Notes: generated by a model not told the origin, from the sequence alone. Positions 51,936 to 60,684 are shown, counted from the stretch's first letter. The stretch is 64,000 nt of DNA from Halorussus salinisoli (GCA_005239435.1 SZNP01000005.1:248001-312000), one strand, 5' to 3'. Translations and numbers: made by a program.

Positions 51936-53189
51936 CTACGACGACGTGGTGGTCGTTCCACCACCTTGCGTCAGTTCGGACGCCGAGAACGTCTGAATCT
52001 CGGTCCACTCGCCGTTCTCGACGCGGACGACCGAGAACGGCCCGACGACGTTACCGTTCTCGTCGAAGTTCTGCGGGTTGGCCGCACCCTGATAGTCTAT
52101 CTCGTTGCCGTTTTCCAGCGCCTGCTTGCCCTCGGGGAACGTAGTCACCTTCTGGCCGGGCGGTCCGCCCACGCTCCGGAGGTTCTGGGCGACCGCCTGC
52201 CGGGAGGCCTCGCCCGCCTTCTGGATGGCGAGTGCGATGAGGTTCATCGCGTCGTACGACGAGTCGCTGAAGGTTCCGGGTCGCTCGCCGTGGGCCTCCT
52301 CGTACTTCGAAGCGAACTGGTCGAACGCCGGGCCCGGGGCCGGGGCCTGTCCGAGCATTCCCTCCATCGTCTCTGCGCCCATCTGGTCGATGAAGTCCGG
52401 GGTTATCACGTCGTTACTCAACAGGAGCGGGATCTCGACGCCCAGTTCCCGGAAGTTCTGGATGAAGAGGCTGGTGACCTCGGTCGCCGCGGTCATCGAG
52501 ATCACGTCGGGGTCGGAGTCCTGAATGCTGTTGATCTCGCTCCGATAGGAGTCGGCGTTGGGCGCGAGCGGAGTCTCGCCGACGACCTCCCCGCCCTGTG
52601 ACTGGAAGAACTCGCCGACCGCGGCCGAGAAGCTCTGAGAGCCCTTGTCGTTCTTGAACGTCAGCGCCATGCGCTGCCACCCTTGCTCGGTGGCGTAGGC
52701 CCCCTGCGCCCGGCCGCCGATGCTGTCGCTCGGAACGGTCCGCCAGATGTACTCGCCGCCCACGTCGTCCAACTGGAGCGTACCCGCCATCGTGGAAATC
52801 AACGGGAGTTGGGCGTTCTGTGCCGGTTGGACGAGATTCGGCATCACCGTGCTGGACGGCCCGATGATGGCGACGACGCCCTGACTGTCGAGGGTCTGGA
52901 ACCCCGAGAGTGCGGCCTGCGGGTTCGTCTCGCTGTCCTGTCGGTTGAGGCTGACCTGCCGACCGTCGAGCAGGCCCGCCTCGTTGATCTCCGAGAGCGC
53001 GACCGCGATGCCGTTCCGGGCGTTCGGGCCGATCCAGCCCAACCCGCCGCTGAAAGGCGCGAGGTGTCCCAGTAAGACGTCTTCCTGTCGTGCGCTTCCG
53101 AGGCCTGCGAGACCGACCGCGCTCGCCCCACCGGCGAGTCGTAGGAACCGACGCCGTCGTACCTCTGTGCCATTTCTTGACATACCCAC
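51936..53189 (-). CDS. livJ: ABC transporter substrate-binding protein, LivJ-type
   Basis: A 417-residue binding protein with a Tat-like signal (RRRRFLRLAGGASAVGLAGL). The Peripla_BP_6 fold is indicated by LGHLAPFSGGLGWIGPNARN, VVAIIGPSSTVMPNLV and FKNDKGSQSFSAAVGEFF. The C-terminus is a Gly/Thr-rich tail. First gene of a complete Liv-type importer. Start ATG 53189 or the in-frame ATG 53183. The solute is probably a branched-chain amino acid, or an amide or urea-like compound. Confidence 0.9.
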   Translation of the reverse strand: MGMSRNGTEVRRRRFLRLAGGASAVGLAGLGSARQEDVLLGHLAPFSGGLGWIGPNARNGIAVALSEINEAGLLDGRQVSLNRQDSETNPQAALSGFQTLDSQGVVAIIGPSSTVMPNLVQPAQNAQLPLISTMAGTLQLDDVGGEYIWRTVPSDSIGGRAQGAYATEQGWQRMALTFKNDKGSQSFSAAVGEFFQSQGGEVVGETPLAPNADSYRSEINSIQDSDPDVISMTAATEVTSLFIQNFRELGVEIPLLLSNDVITPDFIDQMGAETMEGMLGQAPAPGPAFDQFASKYEEAHGERPGTFSDSSYDAMNLIALAIQKAGEASRQAVAQNLRSVGGPPGQKVTTFPEGKQALENGNEIDYQGAANPQNFDENGNVVGPFSVVRVENGEWTEIQTFSASELTQGGGTTTTSS

Positions 53190-53293
53190 TACCCCGTATA
53201 ACGTAATGGTTAATAATGTTAATTAATTGCCCAGCGGGGTGGGGCTGTTTTTGAACATTTGGGCTGACAGTTCAACGCCGGAGGTCGGGAATA

Positions 53294-56200
53294 TCACCGG
53301 TTCGATGGTTCGGGAAGCGCCGCCGCCAGTTTTTCCAACGGATGGGCCGGACGCCGGGCGTCGAGTTGCGACCGGCAGGACGCGCCGGGCGCGACCACCT
53401 CGTCGGCGTCGGCTTCCGAGATCTGGTCGCGCAGGACGTCTGCGATGGCCTGCGAGAGGTCGTAGTGTTCCTCGTGGTAGCCGAAGCTTCCGGCCATGCC
53501 ACAGCATCCCGAATCGAGCGCGGCCACCTCGTAGCCCGCGCGGTCGAGAACTGCGGCGGCGTGGTCGGCAGTACCCAGCGCCTTCTGGTTGCAGTGGCCG
53601 TGGTACGCGAGTCGCCGGTCGGGCGCGTCGAAGTCGACGGCGTCGTCGCGCCGAGTCAGGTCGAGGTACTCGCAGACCCCGTAGGCGTTCTCGGCGAGCG
53701 CGTCGGTCCCGGTCGAATCGGGCAGGAGGTCGCGGTACTCGTCCTGCACCATCGCGGCGTCGGAGGGTTCGGGGTAGACCACCGACCAGCCCTCTCGGAC
53801 CCGCGGCGCGAACCGGGCGACGTTCGACTCGGCGCGCTCGCGGGCGGTATCCAGGAACCCCTCGGAGTAAGCCGGGCGGCCGCTCGGGTCGGCGTCGGGT
53901 ACTCCGACGTGGACTCCCGCGGCTTCGAGGACCTGCACCGCGGCCCGGCCCGTCGAGGGGTAGACGTAGTTGGTGTAGGTGTCCGGGACGAGCAGTACCC
54001 TGTCGACGGCCTCCGACTCCGGAACGCGGGGACCGCCGCGGGCCTCGAACCACGTCGCGAACGACTGGTCTGCGAACTCCGGCAGGTCGCGCTCGCGGGC
54101 GACTCCCAGCGTCTTCTCGGCGAGTAGGCCGGTTCCGGGGAGGTCGGCCAGCCAGTTCGAGACGGGCGCGAGCGCCGACCCGACTGCCGCGAGTCGGTCC
54201 ACTTCGGCGAAGAGTCGTTCGCGCAGGCCAGCGCCCTCCTCCTCGTGATACCGGTGTTTGACCTCGGCTTTGAGTTTGGCGAGGTCCACGCCGGTCGGGC
54301 AGTCGCTCTTGCATCCCTTACAGCCCAGACAGAGGTCCAGCACCTCCTTCTGGAATCGTTCGGTGTAGATTTCGTCGGGCGGTAGCTCCCCGGAGATGGC
54401 GGCCCGGAGCACGTTGGCGCGGCCGCGGGTAGTCGCCATCTCCTCGTTCATCCCGCGGTAAGAGGGACACATCACCTCGGAGTCGGTCTGGCGGCAGGTA
54501 CCGCACCCGTTGCAGAGTTCCACGAGGTGCGAGAACCCGCCCTCCTCGGAGAAGTCCTGCTCGATCGCGGGTTCGAGCGACGAGTAGGCCGGACCGTACC
54601 GCAGATTATCGCGCATGTCCGCGCCGACGCCGCGGTCGGAGTCGGCGTCGGGGCCGGTCGGACCGACGTCTTCGGGCGAGTCGCGGAACACGACCTTGCC
54701 GGGATTCAGCCGCCACGCGGGGTCGAAGGCGGTCTTGAGTCGTTTGAAGGCGTCCCAGAGTTCCGGGCCGTACATCTTCGGGTTGAACTGCGTCCGGGCG
54801 AGACCGTCGCCGTGTTCGCCCGAGAACGCCCCGTGGTGGTCCAGCACCAGCGAGGTCACGTCCTCGGCGATGGACTGCATCTTCTCGACGCCTTCGGTCT
54901 GTTTGAGGTTCAGGACAGGCCGGACGTGGAGGGTGCCGCTTCCGGCGTGAGCGAAGTAGGCCGCCGAGGTGTCGTGGGCGTCCAGCACGCCCTCGAACCC
55001 CCGGACGTACTCGGCCAACTCCTCGGGCGGCACCGAGGCGTCCTCGATGAAGGGGTAGGGTTTGGGGTCGCCCTCCATGCTCATCAACAGCGGGATGGCG
55101 GCCTTCCGGAGTTTCCAGAGTCGCGCCTGCTCTTCGTCGTCGTAGGCCTCCAGCACGTCGAAGGCCGCGCCCGCGTGGACGAACTCGGCGTTGGTCTCCG
55201 CGATCGCGCCCTCCAGGTCGTCGTGGACCTCCGAGTCGAACTCCAACATCAGCGCGGCCGCGGCGTCCTCCGGAATCGGGTCGGCGTAGCGGGCGTACTC
55301 GGTGGACTCCTGGGCGAGTCGAAACACCTGGTCGTCCATGAGTTCGACCGCGCTCGGGTCGTAGTCGAGCGCGACGGGGACGGCCTCCATCGCCGACACC
55401 AGGTCCGAGAAGCAGTAGAGCGCCACCGCGGTCTCGTCGGGTTTCGAGACCAGCGAGAGAGTCGCCTCCGTGACCACGCCCAGCGTCCCCTCCGCACCGA
55501 CGAACAGGGCGGCGAGGTTTACGCATTCATTTCCGTTTTCGTTAACGTAAACGCACTTGTGGAGGTTGTAGCCCGACACCGACCGCTTGAGTTTCGGATA
55601 CTTCTCGGCGATTTCCTCCTCGTTGTCCGCGACGAGGGACCGAACCGTCCGATAAACGTCGGCTTCACGGTCGTCCTTCGAGACGATTCGGTCCCACTCC
55701 GGGCTATCGAGTTCGACTTCGCGGGCGCGAATCCGGCTGCCGTCCGCGAGGACCGCTTCGACCGCCTCGACGTAAGCGTCGGTGATACCGTACCGGACCG
55801 AGTGCGCGCCGGTCGAGTTGTTGCCGATACCGCCACCCAACGTCGCGCGATTCGAGGACGCGGGGTCGGGCGCGAACTTCAGCCCCCATCGAGAGAGGTG
55901 GGCGTCGAGGTCGTCCTGCACGACGCCGGGTTGGACCGTCGCGCGTTCGGCATCCGGGTCTACGTCTAAGATCGCGTCCATGTGCCGGGTGAAGTCGAGG
56001 ACAACGCAACCGGGACCGACGGCCTGGCCGGCCAGCGACGACCCCGCCCCGCGTGGCAGGACCGGCGCGTCGTGGTCGGCCGCGACTTCCATCGCGGCCT
56101 GCACGTCGGCCGCGTCGGTCGGGAAGACGACGCCCGCCGGACGGGCCTGATAGATGCTCCCGTCGGTGGCGTAGCAGATCTGGGTGTACTCGTCGAACCG

Positions 56201-56329
56201 GACTTCGCCCTCGCACGCCCGCCGGAGGTCGGCCGCGAGGGTGGCGTGAACCGGGTCGTCGGGAGCGTCGATACCGACCGACTCCCGGTAGCTCTCGAAG
56301 TCGGAACCGTCCGTGGGGGGAGAAGACAT
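53294..56329 (-). CDS. FAD-linked oxidase with 4Fe-4S and CCG domains (GlcD-GlcF-like fusion)
   Basis: A 1011-residue 2-hydroxyacid dehydrogenase-type protein. The PCMH FAD-binding domain has VLPRGAGSSLAGQAVGPGCV and ATLGGGIGNNSTG. A FAD-oxidase C domain follows (to about 560). A ferredoxin region has CNGCGTCRQTD and CLGCKGCKSDCPTGVDL. C-terminal CCG cysteine-rich domains are marked by HGHCNQKALG and DSGCCGMAGSFGYHEEHY. Likely oxidises D-lactate or glycolate and passes electrons to quinone. ATG 56329 (MSSPPTDG) is preferred over an upstream ATG 56356. Residues YVNENGNECVN are encoded by an in-frame hexamer array (55517-55554). Confidence 0.88.
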   Translation of the reverse strand: MSSPPTDGSDFESYRESVGIDAPDDPVHATLAADLRRACEGEVRFDEYTQICYATDGSIYQARPAGVVFPTDAADVQAAMEVAADHDAPVLPRGAGSSLAGQAVGPGCVVLDFTRHMDAILDVDPDAERATVQPGVVQDDLDAHLSRWGLKFAPDPASSNRATLGGGIGNNSTGAHSVRYGITDAYVEAVEAVLADGSRIRAREVELDSPEWDRIVSKDDREADVYRTVRSLVADNEEEIAEKYPKLKRSVSGYNLHKCVYVNENGNECVNLAALFVGAEGTLGVVTEATLSLVSKPDETAVALYCFSDLVSAMEAVPVALDYDPSAVELMDDQVFRLAQESTEYARYADPIPEDAAAALMLEFDSEVHDDLEGAIAETNAEFVHAGAAFDVLEAYDDEEQARLWKLRKAAIPLLMSMEGDPKPYPFIEDASVPPEELAEYVRGFEGVLDAHDTSAAYFAHAGSGTLHVRPVLNLKQTEGVEKMQSIAEDVTSLVLDHHGAFSGEHGDGLARTQFNPKMYGPELWDAFKRLKTAFDPAWRLNPGKVVFRDSPEDVGPTGPDADSDRGVGADMRDNLRYGPAYSSLEPAIEQDFSEEGGFSHLVELCNGCGTCRQTDSEVMCPSYRGMNEEMATTRGRANVLRAAISGELPPDEIYTERFQKEVLDLCLGCKGCKSDCPTGVDLAKLKAEVKHRYHEEEGAGLRERLFAEVDRLAAVGSALAPVSNWLADLPGTGLLAEKTLGVARERDLPEFADQSFATWFEARGGPRVPESEAVDRVLLVPDTYTNYVYPSTGRAAVQVLEAAGVHVGVPDADPSGRPAYSEGFLDTARERAESNVARFAPRVREGWSVVYPEPSDAAMVQDEYRDLLPDSTGTDALAENAYGVCEYLDLTRRDDAVDFDAPDRRLAYHGHCNQKALGTADHAAAVLDRAGYEVAALDSGCCGMAGSFGYHEEHYDLSQAIADVLRDQISEADADEVVAPGASCRSQLDARRPAHPLEKLAAALPEPSNR
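55517..55554. repeat. Degenerate CGNAAA hexamer array 2 (inside a CDS)
   Basis: GTTTACGCATTCATTTCCGT then TTTCGTTAACGTAAACGC. On the coding (minus) strand it is translated in frame as V-Y-V-N-E-N-G-N-E-C-V-N within the FAD domain of the dehydrogenase. Confidence 0.6.
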
Positions 56330-56400
56330 GCCAGGTAATGACACGCGAAAGTTCATAAATTGAGGGTGCAGTGGCGGGGTGTTCGACTGCGAACGCAACC

Positions 56401-56460
56401 ATTTCCGCAAACGTATTCGGAAACAATTTCGTAAACGGAAACGGAAACGAACACAAAACG
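56401..56460. repeat. Degenerate CGNAAA hexamer array 3
   Basis: About ten units in direct series: TTCCGCAAACGTATTCGGAA, then ACAATTTCGTAAACGGAAAC, then GGAAACGAACACAAAACG. It lies 70-130 bp upstream of the FAD-dehydrogenase start, in its likely promoter region and between it and the divergent MCM-like gene. Confidence 0.75.
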
Positions 56461-56553
56461 CCCGACGGTAGAGAGACCACAGGACCACGCTAAACCGACC
56501 GGGCGACCGGCAGGAGGCGTGTAACAAAGGCCGCCGCGACGGAACGGTCGCCC

Positions 56554-57288
56554 ATGGCAGTCCGAAACGGTGATCTGGCCGAGAAGTGGTACGAGTACGT
56601 GTACCGCGACCGCGGCGAGTCGGTCCGCCAGTTCGTAGAGAACTACCCCGACGACCGCTCGCTGTCGGTCAGTTGCGACCGGTTCGGCCACGACTACCGA
56701 TTCGTCCGGCCACTGCTGGCCAACCCCGACGAGGCGCTGCGGGCGGGGAAGGCCGCGCTCTCGCGCTTCCTCTCGACCGAGACCGACCGCGAGCTACAGG
56801 ACGTCTACCTGCGAATCAGCGACCTCCCCGCCGAGAGCGAGGTCGCGCTGGCCGACCTGCGGGCGACCCACCTCAACTGTCTCCACACGACTCGCGGCGT
56901 CGTCGCCGACGCGGGGCCACTCCAGCCGAAAGTCGTTCGCGCGGCGTTCCGGTGCGCGAAGTGCGAGGCCGTCACGCGCCACGTCCCCCAACGCGGTCGA
57001 GAGTTCCGGGGGAACGCCAAGTGCCCGCGGTGTAACTCCGTGGGGTACCTCTCCTTCGAACCGGAGGCGAGCGAATACGTGGACGCCCAAGAAGTGCAGG
57101 TGCGGGACCCGTCTAGCTCCGAGAAGGTGCCGGTCCTGCTCGAACATGACCTGACTGGAACAGTGTCGGACGGTGACGAATTGCGACTCGTTGGCATCCC
57201 GCGAGCGAGTCGGACCGACGGCTCTGCGGTGGCCGACATGTGGGTCGAATCGGTGAGTATGGAATGCTTAACGGACTCGAACCGATAA
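56554..57288 (+). CDS. MCM-like protein lacking the AAA+ domain
   Basis: A 244-residue protein that aligns by pattern with the N-terminal region of MCM helicases only. A helical A-like domain (1-75) is followed by the VYLRISDLPAES and LNCLHTTRGVVADAGPLQPK segments. The zinc ribbon FRCAKC...AKCPRC (C134, C137, C157, C160) follows, then DAQEVQVRDPSSSEKVPVLL and DGDELRLVGI, the OB-fold end. MCM proteins continue into a roughly 350-residue ATPase, but here the frame stops, with no AAA+ remnant downstream. It probably binds single- or double-stranded DNA or another MCM. Confidence 0.75.
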   Translation: MAVRNGDLAEKWYEYVYRDRGESVRQFVENYPDDRSLSVSCDRFGHDYRFVRPLLANPDEALRAGKAALSRFLSTETDRELQDVYLRISDLPAESEVALADLRATHLNCLHTTRGVVADAGPLQPKVVRAAFRCAKCEAVTRHVPQRGREFRGNAKCPRCNSVGYLSFEPEASEYVDAQEVQVRDPSSSEKVPVLLEHDLTGTVSDGDELRLVGIPRASRTDGSAVADMWVESVSMECLTDSNR

Positions 57289-57390
57289 CGTCGGTCGATT
57301 TTCCCATCCTTCGGCCGTGACAGTTCCGTGACTTCGAAACGGCCAACATCCTTTTCCCGATACGAAGATTTCAGTCTAAAAGGGGAGACG

Positions 57391-57684
57391 ATGTACGACC
57401 TGACAGGCTTCCAGAGAGACTTGCTATACGTCATCGCGGGGTTGGACGAGCCGCACGGCCTCGCCATCAAAGACGAACTCGAATCGTACTACGAAAAAGA
57501 GATTCACCACGGCCGACTCTACCCGAACCTCGATACCTTGGTGGACAAGGGCTTCGTGGAGAAGGGCCAGCGCGACCGCCGAACCAACTACTACACCCTG
57601 ACTCGCCGCGGCACCCGCGAAATCGAGGCCCGGCGCGAGTGGGAGTCCCAGTACGTGGACCTACCGCAGGAAGCGACCGCGTAA
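57391..57684 (+). CDS. PadR-family transcriptional regulator
   Basis: A 97-residue winged-helix protein with the PadR pattern: LTGFQRDLLYVIAGLDEPHG, HGRLYPNLDTLVDKGFVEKG and RTNYYTLTRRGTREIEARRE. A GGGGAGA Shine-Dalgarno-like sequence precedes the ATG. It belongs to the haloarchaeal PadR group whose targets are generally unknown. It lies alone between the MCM-like gene and a divergent wHTH gene. Confidence 0.88.
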   Translation: MYDLTGFQRDLLYVIAGLDEPHGLAIKDELESYYEKEIHHGRLYPNLDTLVDKGFVEKGQRDRRTNYYTLTRRGTREIEARREWESQYVDLPQEATA

Positions 57685-57731
57685 TCGGATTCGAGGAGCG
57701 CGATTCGGACCCGTGAAACGAGACTCCTAAC

Positions 57732-58400
57732 TCAGGGGTGAGAGGGAGCGAGCGTCGCGCCGACGACCGCCGCGTCGAGCGACTGCACCCACCGCAACAC
57801 GGCGCTGGAGGGGTTGACGACGTACTCGTCGCCCGACTCTTCGACCACTCCGAGTTCTACTAACTTCTCGACGTGAATCCAGACTCGCTTGCGCGAGACG
57901 CCGGTCAACAGATGTACGTCCTCTTGAGTGAGCGACTCGCCCGGGTCGGCCTCCAACAGCGCGTCGAGCATCAGCCGTACCGATTCGAGTCGCGCGAGGC
58001 ACTCCAATCCCGTCTCGTCGTCGGGCGCGTCGGTCGCCTCGACCGCGGCCGAGAGTTCTCCCGCCGCGTGGTAGACTATCGCGTAGTCGTTGATCCGATA
58101 CGCGCCTTCGTCGGCGACGACCACGCCGAGCGAGATGAGCGCCTCGATGGCCTCCTCGACGGCAGTTTCGGAGCAGTCCGAGCGCGACGCGAGGTCGTCC
58201 ACCCCGTAGCGAGCGTCGGAATCGGCGTCGAGCAACGCGTCGAGGAGCGTCCGAATCGACTCCTCGCCAGTCAGCCAGAGCCACCCGCTCGGGTAGCTCC
58301 GCCGGGCCTCGGCCGGGTTGCCGCCCTCGGCGAGGTCCCACATCTCCTCTTCGGTGTGGCTCGTTCGTAACTGGGCGTCGTCGGTCGTGGGGAGGGACAT
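57732..58400 (-). CDS. Tandem winged-helix DNA-binding protein
   Basis: A 222-residue protein with two similar winged-helix units. The first (about 48-125) reads SIRTLLDALLDADSDARYGV then LISLGVVVADEGAYRINDY. The second (about 140-215) reads SVRLMLDALLEADPGESLTQ then LVELGVVEESGDEYVVNPS. The internal duplication suggests a two-site DNA reader within one chain. A TATA-like gataaaaag lies about 25-30 nt upstream of ATG 58400. Regulator of unknown targets. Confidence 0.75.
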   Translation of the reverse strand: MSLPTTDDAQLRTSHTEEEMWDLAEGGNPAEARRSYPSGWLWLTGEESIRTLLDALLDADSDARYGVDDLASRSDCSETAVEEAIEALISLGVVVADEGAYRINDYAIVYHAAGELSAAVEATDAPDDETGLECLARLESVRLMLDALLEADPGESLTQEDVHLLTGVSRKRVWIHVEKLVELGVVEESGDEYVVNPSSAVLRWVQSLDAAVVGATLAPSHP

Positions 58401-58505
58401 TACGTTTGGGGTGTCCCGGACGCGATAAAAAGCTACCGCGCTCGTGGGACGGTGCGACGGTAATGATCGAAGAGTCACTACGGCGGTGACCAACCGGGGA
58501 AACCG

Positions 58506-58925
58506 TCACTCCGGCCGAGTCGTCTCGCAATCGACGCGCCACCCGCACTCGCCGGCCTCGGAGAGTCGAGAGTACATCCCGCGCAGGGCCTCAGCGGACG
58601 TCTCCGGCAGGACGTGGAACTCCACGCTCCCGGAGCGAATCACGACCCGGAACGCGGTCGAGTGACGTTCGTCGTGGACTAGGTACACCGGGGCGGGAAG
58701 TTCGAACCAGTCGCCGTAGGTGTACCGGTCGCCGTCCAAGACGCTCTCGACGAGCGTGGCTAACTCTCGCTCGGGTACCTCTGGGTCGGGCGAAAGCCGG
58801 AAGACGGTGCCGCCCTCGTACTCCACGCCGCCGCCGCGCGGATAGACGCGTTCGGGTCGGCACGGGATGTCGAACGTCGGCGCGTCGTCGCTCACGAACC
58901 ACGGTACGTCGCCATCGCTTATCAA
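58506..58925 (-). CDS. Hypothetical acidic protein
   Basis: A 139-residue soluble protein with mixed beta-strand pattern (VEYEGGTVFRLSPDPEVPER, APVYLVHDERHSTAFRVVIR, SVEFHVLPETS). No catalytic or metal motif is recognised. The start ATG 58925 is followed by MISDGDVPWFV. Three hexamer arrays lie immediately upstream of it on the plus-strand side. Confidence 0.6.
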   Translation of the reverse strand: MISDGDVPWFVSDDAPTFDIPCRPERVYPRGGGVEYEGGTVFRLSPDPEVPERELATLVESVLDGDRYTYGDWFELPAPVYLVHDERHSTAFRVVIRSGSVEFHVLPETSAEALRGMYSRLSEAGECGWRVDCETTRPE

Positions 58926-58965
58926 TCTCTGCGTCGGCTGTCAGAATAGATATTATTCTCGGCGA

Positions 58966-59012
58966 CGTTCGATTTCGAAAACGAAAACGTTTACGTTAGC
59001 GTTTATGTATGC
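58966..59012. repeat. Degenerate CGNAAA hexamer array 4
   Basis: TTCGATTTCGAAAACGAAAA then CGTTTACGTTAGCGTTTATG. Units on both strands meet at a centre, giving dyad-like organisation. The 58926-59366 gap carries arrays 4-6 and no gene. Confidence 0.75.
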
Positions 59013-59080
59013 GCCCGCGTCGATGTACCCCGAATTGCAGACAGTCCGAAGACGGAACGTCCGGTCTAGCCCCGATTCGA

Positions 59081-59154
59081 TACGTTTTTAGATGCGTTTT
59101 CGGGTGCGTTTACGTCGCCGTTTTCGAATGCGATTGCGGATTCGAATACGTTCA
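59081..59154. repeat. Degenerate CGNAAA hexamer array 5
   Basis: Units in GTTTNCG orientation: TACGTTTTTAGATGCGTTTT, CGGGTGCGTTTACGTCGCCG and TTTTCGAATGCGATTGCGGA. About ten degenerate units occur over 74 bp. Confidence 0.7.
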
Positions 59155-59255
59155 CATTCCAGAGCGAAAAACCGCGACGACCGATGGGGAACGGGGGAAG
59201 ACGGACCGAAACAGATGGTGATTCGTGGCGAACACGGAAGCGATACCGGAGACGT

Positions 59256-59340
59256 GTTCGTTTTCGAAAACGGAAACGAAAACGTAACGTAGTTCGTAAA
59301 TGTGAGCGCAAACGCTATCGGAAACGGAATAGGAAACGAT
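59256..59340. repeat. Degenerate CGNAAA hexamer array 6
   Basis: TTCGTTTTCGAAAACGGAAA, CGAAAACGTAACGTAGTTCG, then CGCAAACGCTATCGGAAACG and GAATAGGAAACG. It is the longest array (85 bp) and ends 27 bp from the stop codon of the parA-partner gene. Confidence 0.75.
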
Positions 59341-59366
59341 GTATAAAGCGCCAACAATTCGGGTTT

Positions 59367-59759
59367 TCAGACGTTGCGGCGGGCGTATTCTCCCGAAGCC
59401 TCTGCGAGCAAGTCGAGGTACTCCGGCGCGGCCTCTCGGAGTCCGAGACGGACCGCGAGCCGGACGATTTCGCTCCGGTCGAGCGCGTCTCGGTCGATGT
59501 CGCGGCCCAGTGCCTCCTGAAGCGACGTACCGACGGCTTCGAGGTCCTCCTCGCGGTCGGCCAGGGTGGTCAAGAGAGCAGTCACCGACTCGTCGCGGGC
59601 CGCGAACGTCTTGGCCTGCTCGCCCGAGTCGATGGCTTCGAGTGCGTCCACCAGGTCCTCCACCAGGTCGTCGGTCTCCTCGTCGCCAGCGGCTGGTTCG
59701 GCGAGGCGGTCGGTTCGCTGGGTCTGCTGGCGGAGTTCTTCGAGGTCGGGGTCGCTCAC
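59367..59759 (-). CDS. Small acidic partner of ParA, candidate centromere-binding protein
   Basis: A 130-residue protein whose GTG start overlaps the parA stop (GTGA), so it is translated with ParA. Residues 1-75 are acidic and helical (DETDDLVEDLVDALEAID). The C-terminal part LDRSEIVRLAVRLGLREAAP resembles the helix-turn-helix of ribbon-helix-helix proteins, though the leading beta-strand is not clear. By position it is the expected ParB-like partner. Direct DNA binding is inference. No SpoJ/ParB-type domain is seen. Confidence 0.65.
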   Translation of the reverse strand: MSDPDLEELRQQTQRTDRLAEPAAGDEETDDLVEDLVDALEAIDSGEQAKTFAARDESVTALLTTLADREEDLEAVGTSLQEALGRDIDRDALDRSEIVRLAVRLGLREAAPEYLDLLAEASGEYARRNV

Positions 59760-60646
59760 GCCGACTCACCCCCTGCGGTGGCCGCGGGTTCGGTCCGCTC
59801 CAGTCGCTCGGCGAGTGTCTCGGCGTTCTCTAGGAATGCTTCGCGTGCGCGAAGGGCCGTCGTCGACGGTTCTTCGAGTGCGAACGCGGTCCGGCCCGAC
59901 TCGGCGGCGTTCCGGATGTCCTGACTGACGGGAACGTGAGACGACACGAACGCCTCGGGGTACGCCTCCTCGAAGGCGTCGAGGTACTCCTCGGCGAGTT
60001 TCGTCCGGGTGTCGACCTTGTTCGGGAGGACCATGGCGAGTTCCACGTCCACGTCGAAGTTAGCGCCGATCTTGTCGAGGTCCGCGCGAAGGGCCTCCGC
60101 CTGTTCGGACTCGAACGGCCCCATCTCGACCGGCGCGATGACGTTCCGGGCGGCCCAGAGACCGTTGTAACTGACGTTGTTCGTCAGACCCGGAAGGTCG
60201 ATGAGGATGGCGTCGTAACCCAGCGGCTCGATGTACTCGTCGAGGAACGAATCGAGTCGGGAGTAGCGGTCCTGCGCGTCGTCGATGTTTCCCAGTTCGG
60301 CGTCGAGGCTGTCGAGACCAGGGTGGGCCGGAATCAGGTCCACCCCTTCGTCGGTTTCGAGGATGAGTCCGTCGACCGCCGCATCGCCCAACTTCTCGGC
60401 GATGGCACTCCACTGGTCCTGAAAGACCGTGGAGATGTTCGGCCAGTCGTCGTCCGATTCGATCTGGCTCTCGACGGTCTCCCACCGACCGAAGTGCTTC
60501 ACGAGGTCGCCCTGTTTACCCGCGAGGTCGATGAGCAACACGTCCTTTCCCTGTTCGGCGAGCGCCACCCCGAGGTGTGCCGCCGTGGTCGTTTTGCCCG
60601 TACCACCCTTGTCGAGGAAGGTACAGGCCCGGATGGACCGAGACAT
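59756..60646 (-). CDS. parA: ParA/Soj-family partition ATPase
   Basis: A 296-residue deviant-Walker ATPase. The Walker A motif LDKGGTGKTTTAAHLGVAL (signature lysine at 13, P-loop lysine at 18) is followed by DVLLIDLAGKQG (Walker A') and YDAILIDLPGLTNNVSYNG (Walker B). The C-terminal half is alpha/beta with AMVLPNKVDTRTK. ParA proteins move DNA cargo by nucleoid-bound ATP-dependent gradients. ATG 60646 is used because the longer frame upstream is made of hexamer repeats. A hexamer array separates its TATA-like element from the start codon. It is co-translated with the small partner downstream. Confidence 0.92.
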   Translation of the reverse strand: MSRSIRACTFLDKGGTGKTTTAAHLGVALAEQGKDVLLIDLAGKQGDLVKHFGRWETVESQIESDDDWPNISTVFQDQWSAIAEKLGDAAVDGLILETDEGVDLIPAHPGLDSLDAELGNIDDAQDRYSRLDSFLDEYIEPLGYDAILIDLPGLTNNVSYNGLWAARNVIAPVEMGPFESEQAEALRADLDKIGANFDVDVELAMVLPNKVDTRTKLAEEYLDAFEEAYPEAFVSSHVPVSQDIRNAAESGRTAFALEEPSTTALRAREAFLENAETLAERLERTEPAATAGGESA

Positions 60647-60650
60647 GATT

Positions 60651-60672
60651 TGCGTTTGCGCAAACGCAAACG
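60651..60672. repeat. Hexamer array 7: operator-like site of parA
   Basis: TGCGTTTGCGCAAACGCA (60651-60668) is a perfect 18-bp palindrome, followed by AACG. It begins 4 bp upstream of the parA ATG and ends 4 bp before the TATA-like gattaagt on the minus strand (60677-60684). It would cover the transcription start. Confidence 0.75.
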
Positions 60673-60676
60673 TCGT

Positions 60677-60684
60677 ACTTAATC
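60677..60684 (-). promoter_or_regulatory. TATA-like box of parA
   Basis: gattaagt on the minus strand, about 34 nt before ATG 60646, giving a short leader that contains hexamer array 7. Confidence 0.5.

Noticed and set aside
58966..59340. CRISPR array
   Set aside because: The repeats have a 6-bp period without 30-40 bp unique spacers, no leader and no cas genes in the window.
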